From NCBI RefSeq assembly GCF_000876655.1, contig NZ_JYCN01000015.1, forward strand, positions 182,154-246,153: a stretch of 64,000 nucleotides of DNA. Reading direction: 5' to 3'. Below, one piece after another: positions 18,167-28,300 of the stretch (its first letter is position 1; each line of letters opens with the position of its first letter). Below the pieces are notes generated by a model that was not told where the DNA came from, did no database searches, and saw only the letters and a program-made list of their open reading frames with translations. The position numbers and the translations under genes were made by a program. The stretch comes from Arthrobacter sp. SPG23. Its GTDB lineage: Bacteria; Actinomycetota; Actinomycetes; Actinomycetales; Micrococcaceae.

Positions 18167-19753
18167 ATGCAGGACCTTGGAATCATCAGCCCGGGCCTCG
18201 AGGAATTCCGGGAGCTCGCCACCCATAGCCGTGTCATCCCCGTCCGGCTGAAGGTACTGGCCGACGCCGAGACGCCCATCGGGCTCTACCGCAAGCTGGC
18301 GAACGGCCAGCCCGGCACTTTCCTGATGGAATCCGCAGCGGTGGGCGGTTCGTGGTCCCGCTACTCCTTCATCGGCGCCAAGTCACGCGCCACCCTGACC
18401 ACCAAGGACGGCCAGGCGCACTGGCTGGGCGAGCCGCCCGCCGGCGTGCCGGTGGACGGCAACCCGGTGGACGCCATCCGGGACACCGTGGAGGCCCTGC
18501 GCACCGACCGCTTCGACGGCCTGCCGCCCTTCACCTCGGGCCTGGTCGGGTTCCTCGGCTGGGAAACCGTGCGGCACTGGGAGAAACTTACCAGCCCGCC
18601 CGAGGACGACCTGGAACTCCCGGAACTGGCCCTGAACCTGGTCACCGACATGGCAGTGCACGACAACATGGACGGCACCGTCCTGCTGATCGCCAACGCC
18701 ATCAACTTCGACAACAGCTCAGAACGTGTGGACGAGGCCTGGCACGACGCCGTGGCCAGGGTCAAGGCGCTCCTGGCAAAGGTCAGCACACCCGTGGAGC
18801 AGCCCATTTCGGTGCTGGAGCCGGCCGCACTGGACTTTGCCTCCAGCGTCCAGGAACGCTGGAACGAGCCCGACTACCTGGCTGCCCTGGACCGCGGCAA
18901 GGAAGCGATCGTCGACGGCGAAGTGTTCCAGGTGGTCATCTCCCGCCGCTTCGAAATGGAGTGCGGCGCCGATCCGCTGGACGTGTACCGGGTGCTGCGG
19001 AACACCAACCCCAGCCCGTACATGTACATCTTCAGCCTCGAAGACGCCGCCGGCCGGCAGTACTCGATCGTGGGCTCTTCGCCGGAGGCCCTGGTGACGG
19101 TCACGGGCGAGGAAGTCATCACCCACCCCATCGCCGGATCACGTCCCCGGGGCAAAACCGTGGAGGCGGACAAGGCCTTTGCCGAGGAGCTCCTGGCCGA
19201 CCAGAAGGAACGCGCCGAGCACCTCATGCTGGTGGACCTGTCCCGCAACGACCTCTCCAAGGTGTGCATTGCCGGCACCGTGGATGTCACGCAGTTCATG
19301 GAAGTGGAGCGCTTCAGCCACATCATGCACCTGGTGTCCACAGTGGTGGGCAAGCTGGCACCGACCGCCAAGGCCTATGACGTGCTGAAGGCAACGTTCC
19401 CGGCCGGGACGCTCTCCGGCGCCCCGAAGCCCCGCGCGCTTCGGCTCCTCGATGAGCTTGAACCGCACCGCCGCGGCATCTACGGCGGCGTGGTGGGCTA
19501 CCTGGACTTTGCCGGCGACATGGACATGGCAATCGCCATCCGTTCCGCGCTGCTCCGCGAAGGCCGGGCCTACGTCCAGGCGGGCGGCGGAATCGTCGCG
19601 GACTCGGTCAACCCGACGGAAGCCCTCGAAACCGTCAACAAGGCTGCCGCGCCGCTGCGCGCCGTCCATACGGCCGGGTCCCTGCACAACATCACGGCCG
19701 ACTCCGTTCCGGAGCCGGGAGACGCCGCCGGCCCCGCCACAGCAGGCCGCTGA
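18167..19753 (+). CDS. trpE: anthranilate synthase component I
   Basis: This 528-residue enzyme makes anthranilate from chorismate, the first step of tryptophan synthesis. The N-terminal domain contains the feedback-site region LMESAAVGGSWSRYSFIG. The C-terminal chorismate-binding domain shows PSPYMYIFSL, HPIAGSRPRGKT, LVDLSRNDLSKV and TFPAGTLSGAPKPRAL. ATG 18167 (MQDLGIISPG) is chosen because upstream codons are non-homologous. No leader peptide rich in Trp codons is visible in the 106 bp after hisI, so classic attenuation is not evident. The stop overlaps the next gene. Confidence 0.96.
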   Translation: MQDLGIISPGLEEFRELATHSRVIPVRLKVLADAETPIGLYRKLANGQPGTFLMESAAVGGSWSRYSFIGAKSRATLTTKDGQAHWLGEPPAGVPVDGNPVDAIRDTVEALRTDRFDGLPPFTSGLVGFLGWETVRHWEKLTSPPEDDLELPELALNLVTDMAVHDNMDGTVLLIANAINFDNSSERVDEAWHDAVARVKALLAKVSTPVEQPISVLEPAALDFASSVQERWNEPDYLAALDRGKEAIVDGEVFQVVISRRFEMECGADPLDVYRVLRNTNPSPYMYIFSLEDAAGRQYSIVGSSPEALVTVTGEEVITHPIAGSRPRGKTVEADKAFAEELLADQKERAEHLMLVDLSRNDLSKVCIAGTVDVTQFMEVERFSHIMHLVSTVVGKLAPTAKAYDVLKATFPAGTLSGAPKPRALRLLDELEPHRRGIYGGVVGYLDFAGDMDMAIAIRSALLREGRAYVQAGGGIVADSVNPTEALETVNKAAAPLRAVHTAGSLHNITADSVPEPGDAAGPATAGR

Positions 19754-20391
19754 TGGGCGTCATGGCAGACAAGGCAAGCCAGCCGGCAAGCAAAAGGACG
19801 GGCGCTCCGGTGTGGGCGCGGAAGTCCACGCTGGTGCTGGTCATCGCCGCGATGGCCCTGGCGGCCTTCGGCACCACAACCCAGACGTGGCTGACCGTCC
19901 ACCTGGATCCGGCCCAGCTGGGCCAGGCCGTCAACAGCCAGGACGGCCTCCAGGTCCAGGGCAGTAAAGCGGCAACCACCGTCACCGCGCTGGCACTCGT
20001 GGCGCTGGCCGGCGGCCTGGCCGCATCAATCGCGGGACGGATTGCGCGCTGGATCATCACCGCGATCATCGTCCTGGCGTCGGTGGGCATCGTTGCCGCG
20101 GCCGTGACGGTCATGGCGGACCCCCTCGCAGCAGCCCAGGGGTCCATCGCCGCTGCCACCGGCATCACCGGGAGCAGCGTCCAGGTGAGCGTTTCAGCGT
20201 TCCCGGCACTCGCCGTCGCCGCCGGCGTCCTGCTGGGCCTGGGCGCCCTGCTGATCATTCCGGCGGGACGGCACTGGAAGACCCGGACCAAATATGACGC
20301 CGCAGCGGCCGGCACGCCGGGTGCGTCCGAGGCCCCCGCGGACGAGATCGACAGCTGGGACAGGCTGTCCCGGGGCGACGACCCCACGTAA
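19753..20391 (+). CDS. Trp-operon-associated membrane protein (TIGR02234 family)
   Basis: This 212-residue protein has four predicted membrane segments (about residues 26-45, 76-94, 99-120 and 148-170) and a charged C-terminal tail. The family occurs between trpE and trpC in actinobacteria, and its function is unknown. The conserved part is STLVLVIAAMALAAFGTTTQTWLTV. ATG 19753 overlaps the trpE stop by 1 bp; ATG 19762 is an alternative. Confidence 0.85.
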   Translation: MGVMADKASQPASKRTGAPVWARKSTLVLVIAAMALAAFGTTTQTWLTVHLDPAQLGQAVNSQDGLQVQGSKAATTVTALALVALAGGLAASIAGRIARWIITAIIVLASVGIVAAAVTVMADPLAAAQGSIAAATGITGSSVQVSVSAFPALAVAAGVLLGLGALLIIPAGRHWKTRTKYDAAAAGTPGASEAPADEIDSWDRLSRGDDPT

Positions 20392-20479
20392 GACGGGACC
20401 GCCGCTGTCCCCGGCCGATGTCCAAGGTGCCGTCAAAAAATGGCAGAATGTAAGCAGTATTCATCCTGAGGAGATTTCC

Positions 20480-20767
20480 ATGAGCAAAGCCACTGTTTCC
20501 GCATCCAAATCCGCTGCTGCGCAGACCGTCAACACCGGTGTCGACCACAGTGCAGACCTCGGCCACGGCAACAGCCCGGCAGCCTGGACGTGCGTGATCG
20601 TTATGCTGGTCGGCGCACTCATTGCGTCCATCGCTTTTGTCATCGCCAGCACCCCCATCTTCATTGCCGGCGCTGCTGTTATGGTCATCGGCCTGCTGCT
20701 CGGCTGGATCATGCGGAAGGCCGGCTACGGCGTGGACGGCAGCAAGCTGAAGAACTCCGGCCACTAG
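20480..20767 (+). CDS. small membrane protein with HGxxPAAW motif
   Basis: This 95-residue protein contains the motif HGNSPAAWT at about residues 29-37, followed by two membrane helices (about 38-60 and 64-82). HGxxPAAW proteins are a conserved actinobacterial family found in trp operons; the role is not known. GAGGAG lies 7 bp before ATG 20480. It lies 2 bp before trpC. Confidence 0.85.
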   Translation: MSKATVSASKSAAAQTVNTGVDHSADLGHGNSPAAWTCVIVMLVGALIASIAFVIASTPIFIAGAAVMVIGLLLGWIMRKAGYGVDGSKLKNSGH

Positions 20768-20769
20768 CA

Positions 20770-21588
20770 GTGACTGTTCTCGATGACATCAATGCCGGTG
20801 CACGGGAGGACATGGAGGCCCGCCGGCGCCTGGTGTCCCTCGCTGAACTGAAGGACCGCGTCGAAGCGGCTACGCCCGCCCGCGATGCGTGGGCAGCCCT
20901 CGGCGGCGATTCCTCGCCGCGGAACCAGCTGAAGGTCATTGCCGAAATCAAGCGGCGCAGCCCCTCCAAGGGTGATCTGGCGAGCATCGCCGATCCGGCC
21001 GAGCTCGCTGTGCAGTACGCCGACGGCGGTGCGTCCGTGATCAGCGTGCTCACCGAACAGCGCCGGTTCAGCGGCTCCCTCGCCGATTTCGACGCCGTCC
21101 GCAAAGCCGTGGACGTGCCGCTGCTGCGCAAGGACTTCACGGTCGACGAATACCAGATCTGGGAAGCACGTGCGCACGGTGCCGACCTGGTCCTGCTGAT
21201 CGTCGCCTCGCTGACCGACGCGGAACTGCGCGACTTCAGCCAGCTCACCCGCGAACTGGGCATGAACGCGCTGGTGGAGACGCACACGGCAGAAGAGATC
21301 GAGCGCGCTGTTGCGGCTGATGCCCGGATCATCGGCGTCAATGTCCGGAACCTCAAGACGCTCGACGTCGACCGTTCCGTCTTCGCTTCCCTCGCCGGCG
21401 GCATCCCTTCGGAAGCGGTCATCGTTGCCGAGTCCGGGGTCCGCGGCGCGGACGACGTCAGGCATTACGCCGCGAGCGGCGCCAACGCCGTCCTGGTGGG
21501 CGAAGCACTCGTGAGCGACGCAACCCCGCGTGAGCGGATTGCCGAATTTACCGCTGCCGGGGCAGAAGCCATCGCAGCACGGGTCTGA
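20770..21588 (+). CDS. trpC: indole-3-glycerol phosphate synthase
   Basis: This 272-residue TIM barrel closes the indole ring of IGP. It shows VIAEIKRRSPSKGDL, VISVLTEQRRFSGSL, PLLRKDFTVDEYQIWEARAHGAD, MNALVETHT, IGVNVRNLKTL and VAESGV. The start is GTG 20770, 2 bp after the previous stop; no strong ribosome site is visible, suggesting translational coupling. A terminator-like hairpin follows before trpB. Confidence 0.97.
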   Translation: MTVLDDINAGAREDMEARRRLVSLAELKDRVEAATPARDAWAALGGDSSPRNQLKVIAEIKRRSPSKGDLASIADPAELAVQYADGGASVISVLTEQRRFSGSLADFDAVRKAVDVPLLRKDFTVDEYQIWEARAHGADLVLLIVASLTDAELRDFSQLTRELGMNALVETHTAEEIERAVAADARIIGVNVRNLKTLDVDRSVFASLAGGIPSEAVIVAESGVRGADDVRHYAASGANAVLVGEALVSDATPRERIAEFTAAGAEAIAARV

Positions 21589-21595
21589 CGACCCG

Positions 21596-21642
21596 GGCGC
21601 ACCGGCATCAGCCTGCTGACGCCGTGCGCCACCCGATTTTTC
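21596..21642 (+). terminator. terminator-like hairpin between trpC and trpB
   Basis: GGCGCA-C-CGGC (21596-21606) pairs with GCCG-TGCGCC (21621-21630), with a bulged C. A run of five T (21637-21641) follows. The form is that of an intrinsic terminator inside the trp gene set. Confidence 0.6.
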
Positions 21643-21661
21643 TTATGAACAGTGGAACAGG

Positions 21662-23005
21662 ATGGTGAGACCGATGGTCGACGCGCCAACAACCGGCTCT
21701 GATGAGGGCACCGCGGACGCATTTCTGCAAGGAGACCGGTCCCTGCGCCACGCGCCGGGCCCGTATTTCGGCTCCTACGGCGGGCGCTGGATGCCCGAAT
21801 CCCTTATCGCTGCCCTGGATGAGCTGGAAGACACTTTCGAGAAGGCCAAGGCCGACCCGGAATTCGTCGCCCAGATCAAGGACCTGAACAAGAACTACTC
21901 AGGCCGGCCGTCCCTGCTGACCGAGGCCAAGCGCTTCGCGGAGCACGCCGGGGGAGTGCGTATCTTCCTCAAGCGCGAGGACCTCAACCACACCGGTTCG
22001 CACAAGATCAACAACGTCCTGGGCCAGGCCCTGCTGGCCAAGCGCATGGGCAAGACCCGTGTGATCGCCGAGACCGGAGCCGGACAGCACGGCGTGGCCA
22101 GCGCAACGGCCGCGGCTCTGCTGGGCCTCGAGTGCGTGGTGTACATGGGCGCCGAGGACTGCCGGCGCCAGGCGCTGAACGTGGCCCGCATGGAGCTTCT
22201 GGGCGCCACAGTCATCCCGGTGACCAGCGGATCCCAGACCCTCAAGGACGCCATCAACGAGGCGCTCCGTGACTGGGTGGCGAACGTTGACCACACCCAC
22301 TACCTGCTTGGCACGGCCGCCGGAGCCCACCCCTTCCCCGCGATGGTGCGGTATTTCCACGAGGTCATCGGCGAAGAAGCCCGGGCCCAGATCCTGGAAC
22401 AGGCCGGCCGGCTGCCGGACGCTGTCTGCGCCTGCATCGGCGGCGGCTCTAACGCGATCGGCATCTTCCACGGTTTCCTGGACGACCCGTCGGTGCGGAT
22501 CTACGGCTTCGAGGCCGGCGGTGACGGCGTGGAAACCGGCCGCCACGCCGCCACCATCAGCCTGGGCAAGCCGGGTGTGCTCCACGGTGCGCGCTCCTAC
22601 CTGATGCAGGACGACGACGGCCAGACCATCGAGTCTCACTCCATCTCTGCAGGCCTGGATTACCCCGGCGTCGGCCCGGAACACGCCTACCTTTCGGACA
22701 TCGGCAGGGTCAGCTACGAACCCATCACGGACGCCGAAGCCATGGACGCCTTCCGGGTCCTGTGCCGGACCGAAGGCATCATCCCTGCAATCGAATCAGC
22801 CCACGCCCTGGCCGGTGCCATGAAGGTGGGCCAGCGGCTCGCAGCCGAAGCTGCCGCAGAAGGCAAACCCGCAGACAGCAAGATCGTCATCGTGAACCTC
22901 TCCGGCCGCGGCGACAAGGACGTGGCCACGGCTGCTGAGTGGTTCGACCTGCTGGACAAGGATTCTGTCGAGGCCGAGATCGGCAAAGAGGGGGAACAGC
23001 TGTGA
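21662..23005 (+). CDS. trpB: tryptophan synthase beta subunit
   Basis: This 447-residue PLP enzyme joins indole and serine. The PLP lysine is in [15 protein letters not shown], and the phosphate loop is IGGGSNAIG. Other motifs are [19 protein letters not shown] and [13 protein letters not shown] 21662 and ATG 21674 (MVDAPTTG) are both possible; the second would use GGTGAGA as ribosome site. The C-terminus overlaps trpA by 4 bp (GTGA). Confidence 0.97.
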   Translation: MVRPMVDAPTTGSDEGTADAFLQGDRSLRHAPGPYFGSYGGRWMPESLIAALDELEDTFEKAKADPEFVAQIKDLNKNYSGRPSLLTEAKRFAEHAGGVRIFLKREDLNHTGSHKINNVLGQALLAKRMGKTRVIAETGAGQHGVASATAAALLGLECVVYMGAEDCRRQALNVARMELLGATVIPVTSGSQTLKDAINEALRDWVANVDHTHYLLGTAAGAHPFPAMVRYFHEVIGEEARAQILEQAGRLPDAVCACIGGGSNAIGIFHGFLDDPSVRIYGFEAGGDGVETGRHAATISLGKPGVLHGARSYLMQDDDGQTIESHSISAGLDYPGVGPEHAYLSDIGRVSYEPITDAEAMDAFRVLCRTEGIIPAIESAHALAGAMKVGQRLAAEAAAEGKPADSKIVIVNLSGRGDKDVATAAEWFDLLDKDSVEAEIGKEGEQL

Positions 23006-23820
23006 CCGGCGTTCAGGACATCACCAGCACCAGCAAATCTGCAGCCGCCATCGATAAGGCACGCGCTGAAGGGCGGGCTGCCCTCATCGGTTACCTGCCC
23101 GCCGGCTACCCCAGCGTGGAGGAGACCATTGCCGCCGGCATCGCGCTGGCCGAGAACGGCGCCGACCTGATCGAGATCGGCATCCCGTATTCGGATCCGG
23201 TGATGGACGGGCAGGTCATTCAGGCCGCCACCACCGAGGCCCTCGCCAAGGGCTTCCACGTCCGCCAGGTCTTCGACGTGGTCCGCGGTATCACCAGCAA
23301 GACCGACGCCGCGGTCCTGGTGATGACCTACTGGAACCCGGTGGTCCGGATGGGCGTGGACGAGTTCTCCCGCCAACTGGCCGAAGCCGGGGGAGCCGGG
23401 CTCATTACCCCCGACCTGATTCCCGATGAAGCCTCCGAATGGATGGAAGCGTCTGACAAGTACGGGCTGGACAGGGTATTTTTGGTGGCGCCGTCCTCCT
23501 CCCCGGAGCGCATGAAGCGAACCGTGGATGCCAGCCGCGGATTTGTCTACGCAGTGTCCATCATGGGCGTCACCGGTGCCCGGACCTCCGTCAGCAGCGC
23601 AGCAGAAGGTGTTGTGGCTGCCGCGCACGCTGCGGGAGCGGAACGGGTGTGCGTGGGCCTCGGTGTGTCCAACGCCGGCCAGGTCCGCGAGATCGCAGCC
23701 TACGCAGACGGCGTGATCGTTGGCACGGCACTCGTCGCCGCCATCCGTGACGGCGGCGTTGATGCCGTGGCCGCCCTGACCAAAGACCTCAGCACCGGCC
23801 TGAACAGGGAAGAAGCCTAA
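23002..23820 (+). CDS. trpA: tryptophan synthase alpha subunit
   Basis: This 272-residue TIM barrel cleaves IGP to indole, which is channelled to TrpB. Motifs are [30 protein letters not shown] with the catalytic Glu and Asp, [10 protein letters not shown] and [15 protein letters not shown] 23002 overlaps the trpB stop, with GAGGGGGA 5-6 bp ahead. The frame is open upstream into trpB but that is a shadow. Confidence 0.97.
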   Translation: MTGVQDITSTSKSAAAIDKARAEGRAALIGYLPAGYPSVEETIAAGIALAENGADLIEIGIPYSDPVMDGQVIQAATTEALAKGFHVRQVFDVVRGITSKTDAAVLVMTYWNPVVRMGVDEFSRQLAEAGGAGLITPDLIPDEASEWMEASDKYGLDRVFLVAPSSSPERMKRTVDASRGFVYAVSIMGVTGARTSVSSAAEGVVAAAHAAGAERVCVGLGVSNAGQVREIAAYADGVIVGTALVAAIRDGGVDAVAALTKDLSTGLNREEA

Positions 23821-23823
23821 CCA

Positions 23824-25053
23824 ATGCAGACTGTCCTCCACGCGGCGGCCATGTTCCCCGCCAGCATTCCGAGCCCGGACTGGTCCGGGTTCGACATCCC
23901 GCTGCCGTGGGGGTCCCTGCGCATCCATGCGTACGCGCTGTGCATCCTGGCCGGCATCGTCGTTGGCCTGTGGCTGACGTCGGTGCGCTGGACCAAGCGG
24001 GGCACGCCGGAGGGCAGCCTGTGGGACATCGCCATCTGGGCGATCCCGTTCGGCATCGTCGGCGGCCGTCTCTACCATGTGTTCTCGTCCCCGGACGCGT
24101 ACTTCGGTCCCGGCTTCGACGGCACGGGCGACCTGTCCCTGATCCCGCAGATCCAGCGCGGCGGACTGGGGATCTGGGGTGCCGTCCTGCTGGGTGCCGT
24201 GGGCGCCTGGATCGGCTGCCGCCGCGCAGGCGTCAAGCTGACTGCGTTCCTGGATGCCGCCGCTCCCGGGCTGCTGCTCGCCCAGGCTCTTGGCCGCTGG
24301 GGGAACTACTTCAACCAGGAACTCTTTGGCGGGCCCACCACCCTTCCCTGGGGCCTGCAGATCGACGCCGACAACCCCAACTTCCCGGCGGGGATGCCGG
24401 CCGACACCCTCTTCCACCCGACGTTCCTCTATGAGTCCCTGTGGAACATCGCTGGCGTGCTGATCCTGCTGGCACTGGACCGGAAGTTCAACTTCCGCCG
24501 CGGCCGGCTGTTCTGGCTCTACGCCATGTACTACACCCTGGGCCGGGTCTGGATCGAGGCCATGCGGATCGACGACGCGGAACAGATCAGCTTGTTCGGC
24601 ATCACCACCCGCCTCAACGTCTGGACCAGCATCGTCGTGTTCCTTGCGGCGCTGATCGTGTTCATCGTTCTCGGGCTCCGCAAGCGCGATGAGCCGGACA
24701 CCCCGTACCTTGCGGGCCACGTTCCGGCCGGCAAGGACGGTGACTCCGCCAACGAGGGCGGCGACGGTGCAGTGAACGACGGCGGCACCGACCCCGCGGA
24801 CCGTGAAGCCTCCGAACTGGCAGCTGTTCCGGCGAACGGCAAAAGCATCCGGCATTCGGACAAGAGTGTCTCAGATAGTGGGTCCCGTGATAATCTCCCT
24901 GATAACCAAAGCGGTCCGGGGCACACTTCCGCCCCAACTGAAGCGGTGACGGAACCAGCTGTCGACACCAGGCCCGGCCAGGGCCTGCCGGCAGCCGGCA
25001 ATTCCGATCACCAGGACTCCGGGTCCGCGCCGGGCACTGACCGCACCAAGTAG
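23824..25053 (+). CDS. lgt: prolipoprotein diacylglyceryl transferase
   Basis: This 409-residue integral membrane enzyme attaches diacylglycerol to lipobox cysteines. The Lgt signature GRWGNYFNQELFGGPT is at about residue 158, and RIHAYALCILAGIVVG, VGGRLYHV and LFHPTFLYESLWN are conserved. The catalytic domain ends near residue 285. A further 120-residue acidic, Gly/Ser/Asp-rich disordered tail follows, as in other Arthrobacter Lgt proteins. It starts 3 bp after trpA, so it is in the trp transcript. Confidence 0.95.
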   Translation: MQTVLHAAAMFPASIPSPDWSGFDIPLPWGSLRIHAYALCILAGIVVGLWLTSVRWTKRGTPEGSLWDIAIWAIPFGIVGGRLYHVFSSPDAYFGPGFDGTGDLSLIPQIQRGGLGIWGAVLLGAVGAWIGCRRAGVKLTAFLDAAAPGLLLAQALGRWGNYFNQELFGGPTTLPWGLQIDADNPNFPAGMPADTLFHPTFLYESLWNIAGVLILLALDRKFNFRRGRLFWLYAMYYTLGRVWIEAMRIDDAEQISLFGITTRLNVWTSIVVFLAALIVFIVLGLRKRDEPDTPYLAGHVPAGKDGDSANEGGDGAVNDGGTDPADREASELAAVPANGKSIRHSDKSVSDSGSRDNLPDNQSGPGHTSAPTEAVTEPAVDTRPGQGLPAAGNSDHQDSGSAPGTDRTK

Positions 25054-25185
25054 TCAGGGCCGGCAAACCGGGCAGCAGGGCTACCGCCCGCAGCGCCCGT
25101 TCCCACAGCGTCGTGGCACCAGGGCCCCCTCCCGTCAGCACAGAGCTGCCGCCGGGTCAAGCCCAGGTCAGGGCCTGCGTAACTG

Positions 25186-25215
25186 TTAGTTCAGCAGGCC
25201 GGGCTGACCTACAAT
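25186..25215 (+). promoter_or_regulatory. candidate gltBD promoter
   Basis: TTAGTT (25186-25191) and TACAAT (25210-25215) are spaced by 18 bp, about 100 bp before the gltB start. The 262-bp gap from lgt holds nothing else gene-like. Confidence 0.45.
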
Positions 25216-25315
25216 TTCCAGTAAGTAACACTTTGTTGTGCCCATCACACAGGCACCGCGAGTGGGGCCAACGTTGTCCCTTCCATACGCTCGATCAGGA
25301 GGAAGGACGTCTCCC

Positions 25316-28300
25316 ATGACCCAAACTCTTCACAGCCCCAGTTGGTCCGAACCGAACCAGCCTGCAGCTGCCATGTCGCCGTTCAAGCGGTTTGCGGCGC
25401 TGCCGGAAGCCGGCGGGCTCTACAACCCGGAGCAGGAGAAGGACGCCTGCGGCCTCGCCATCATTGCCACGCTCCGCGGGGAGCCCGGCTATGACATCGT
25501 TGACGCCGCCCTGACCGCCCTGCGCAACCTTGAGCACCGCGGTGCCGTGGGCGCCGACGAGGGAACGGGCGACGGCGCCGGACTGCTGATGCAGATCCCG
25601 GACGAGTTCTTCCGCGCCGTCACCGAGTGTGAGCTTCCTGCACCCGGTCAATACGTGGCCGGTACGGCATTCCTGCCGGCGGAGCAACGCGAAGCCGATG
25701 CCGCCAAGGCAGGCATCGAAGGGCTCGCAGCCGATGAAGGCCTCACGGTCCTCGGCTGGCGTGAAGTCCCGATCGTGGCCGACCTCGTCGGCGCCATGGC
25801 TCGTGCCTGCATGCCGTACTTCTCGCAGCCGTTCTTTGCCTCCAGCACCGGGGAAGTGCTGGAGCGCAACGAACTCGACTCCCGGGCCTGGCGCATCCGC
25901 AAGCGCGCCCAGAACAAGTTCGGGGTGTACTTCCCGTCGCTGTCCTCCCGGACCATCGTCTACAAGGGCATGCTGACCACCGCCCAGCTGGAGCCGTTCT
26001 ACCCGGACCTCTCGGACAAGCGCTTCAAGACCAAGCTCGCGATCGTCCACTCGCGCTTCTCTACCAACACGTTCCCGTCCTGGCCGCTGGCCCAGCCGTT
26101 CCGCACCATCGCCCACAACGGTGAAATCAACACCGTCAAGGGCAACCGGAACTGGATGCGTGCACGCCAGTCCCAGCTGGCCAACCCGCTGCTGGGGGAC
26201 TCCCCGGAGGAGCTGTACCCGATCTGCACCCCGGGTGCGTCCGACTCGGCGTCGTTCGACGAAGTGGCCGAGCTGCTCTGGCTCTCCGGCCGCCCCATCA
26301 CGCACTCGATCATGATGATGATCCCCGAGGCCTGGGAAAACCACGCCACGATGGATCCTGCCCGCAAGGCGTTCTACGAGTACCACTCCCTGCTGATGGA
26401 ACCATGGGACGGCCCCGCCGCCGTCTCCTTCACCGACGGCAGCCTGGTGGGCGCAACGCTCGACCGCAACGGCCTGCGCCCCGGCCGCTACTGGATCACT
26501 GAAGACGGACTGGTGGTTTTCGCCTCCGAGGTAGGTGTCATCGACGTCGAACCTTCCAAGGTGGTCAAAAAGGGCCGCGTATCACCGGGCAAGATGTTCC
26601 TGGTGGACACGGAGGCCGGCCGGATCATCGACGATGAAGAGGTCAAGGCCGAAGTCGCTGCCGCCAACCCGTGGGCGGAGTGGGTCAAGGACAACCTGAT
26701 CGACCTGAACGACCTGCCGGAACGCGAGCACGTGGTGCACACGGCCGCGTCCGTGAACATCCGCCAGCGGACCTTCGGCTACACCACCGAAGAGCTGAAG
26801 ATCCTGTTGGGTCCGATGGCCCGTACCGGTGCCGAGCCGCTCGGCGCCATGGGTTCGGACACCCCGGTTGCCGTGCTGTCCAAGCGCCCGCGGCTGCTCT
26901 TCGACTACTTCGTGCAGTCCTTCGCGCAGGTGACCAACCCGCCGCTTGACGCCATCCGCGAAGAGCTGGTCACGTCGCTCATGTGCGCGATCGGCCCGAA
27001 CGGCAACCTGCTGGACACCAAGCAGGTGCGCCAGCCGCAGGTTTCGCTGCCGTTCCCGGTGATCAACAACGACCAGCTCGCCAAGATCGCCAACATCGAG
27101 ACCGCCAACGGCGACAAGGTCGCCATGAAGGTCCGCGGCCTGTACCGCCCCGAGGGCGGCGAAAACGCCCTGCGTGCCCGCCTGACGGAAATCTGCGAGC
27201 AGGTCTCCGGCGCCATCAACCGCGGCGTGCAGTACGTGGTGCTCTCGGACCGCGACTCGAACGCCCAGTGGGCGCCCATCCCGTCGCTGCTGCTGGTCAG
27301 CGCCGTGCACCATCACCTGCTGCGCAGCGCCAACCGCACCAAGACCGCCCTGGTGGTCGAAGCCGGGGACGTCCGCGAGACGCACCACGTGGCAGTCCTG
27401 ATCGGCTATGGCGCGTCCGCCGTGAACCCGTACCTGGCCATGGAATCCGTGGAACAGCTCATCAGCAGCGGAGACGTTGTTGGCGTGACCCCGCAGGACG
27501 GCGTCTACAACCTGATCAAGGGCCTCGGCAAGGGCGTCCTGAAGATCATGTCCAAGATGGGCATCTCCACGGTGGCTTCCTACACCGGTGCGCAGACGTT
27601 CGAAGCCCTCGGCCTCGGCCAGGAACTGGTGGACGAATTCTTCGCCGGCACGCACTCCCAGCTCGGCGGCGTCGGACTCGACGTCATCGCCGCTGAGGTG
27701 TCCGCACGGCACCAGATGGCCTACCCGGAGGGCGGCATCGAGCAGCCGCACCGTCCGCTGCTCGGCGGTGGCGAGTACCAGTGGCGCCGCGACGGCGAGC
27801 CGCACCTGTTCAACCCGGAGACGGTCTTCCGGCTGCAGCACGCCACGCGTGAACGCCGCTACGACATCTTCAAGTCCTATACCCGGGGCGTAGACGACCA
27901 GTCCGAGAACCTCATGACCCTCCGCGGGTTGCTGCGGTTCAAGACCGGCGTGCGTCCCGTGGTTCCGCTGGAGGAAGTGGAGCCCGTCTCCAGTATCGTC
28001 AAGCGGTTCTCCACCGGCGCCATGAGCTACGGCTCCATCTCCAAGGAAGCCCACGAGACGCTGGCGATCGCCATGAACCGGCTGGGCGGCAAGTCCAACA
28101 CCGGTGAAGGCGGCGAAGACGTGGACCGCCTGCTGGACCCCGAGCGCCGCTCGGCCGTCAAGCAGATCGCCTCCGGCCGCTTCGGCGTCACCAGCCTGTA
28201 CCTGAGCAATGCCGACGACATCCAGATCAAGATGGCGCAGGGTGCCAAGCCCGGCGAAGGCGGCCAGCTGATGGCGCAGAAGGTGTACCCGTGGGTTGCC

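Noticed and set aside
22714..24855. 713-codon open frame on the minus strand
   Set aside because: It is antisense to trpB, trpA and lgt, all clearly real; its composition is that of a GC-bias shadow.
25177..25235. GlnR-like boxes ahead of gltB (GTAAC twice)
   Set aside because: The paired GAAAC half-sites and spacing of the actinobacterial GlnR box are absent.
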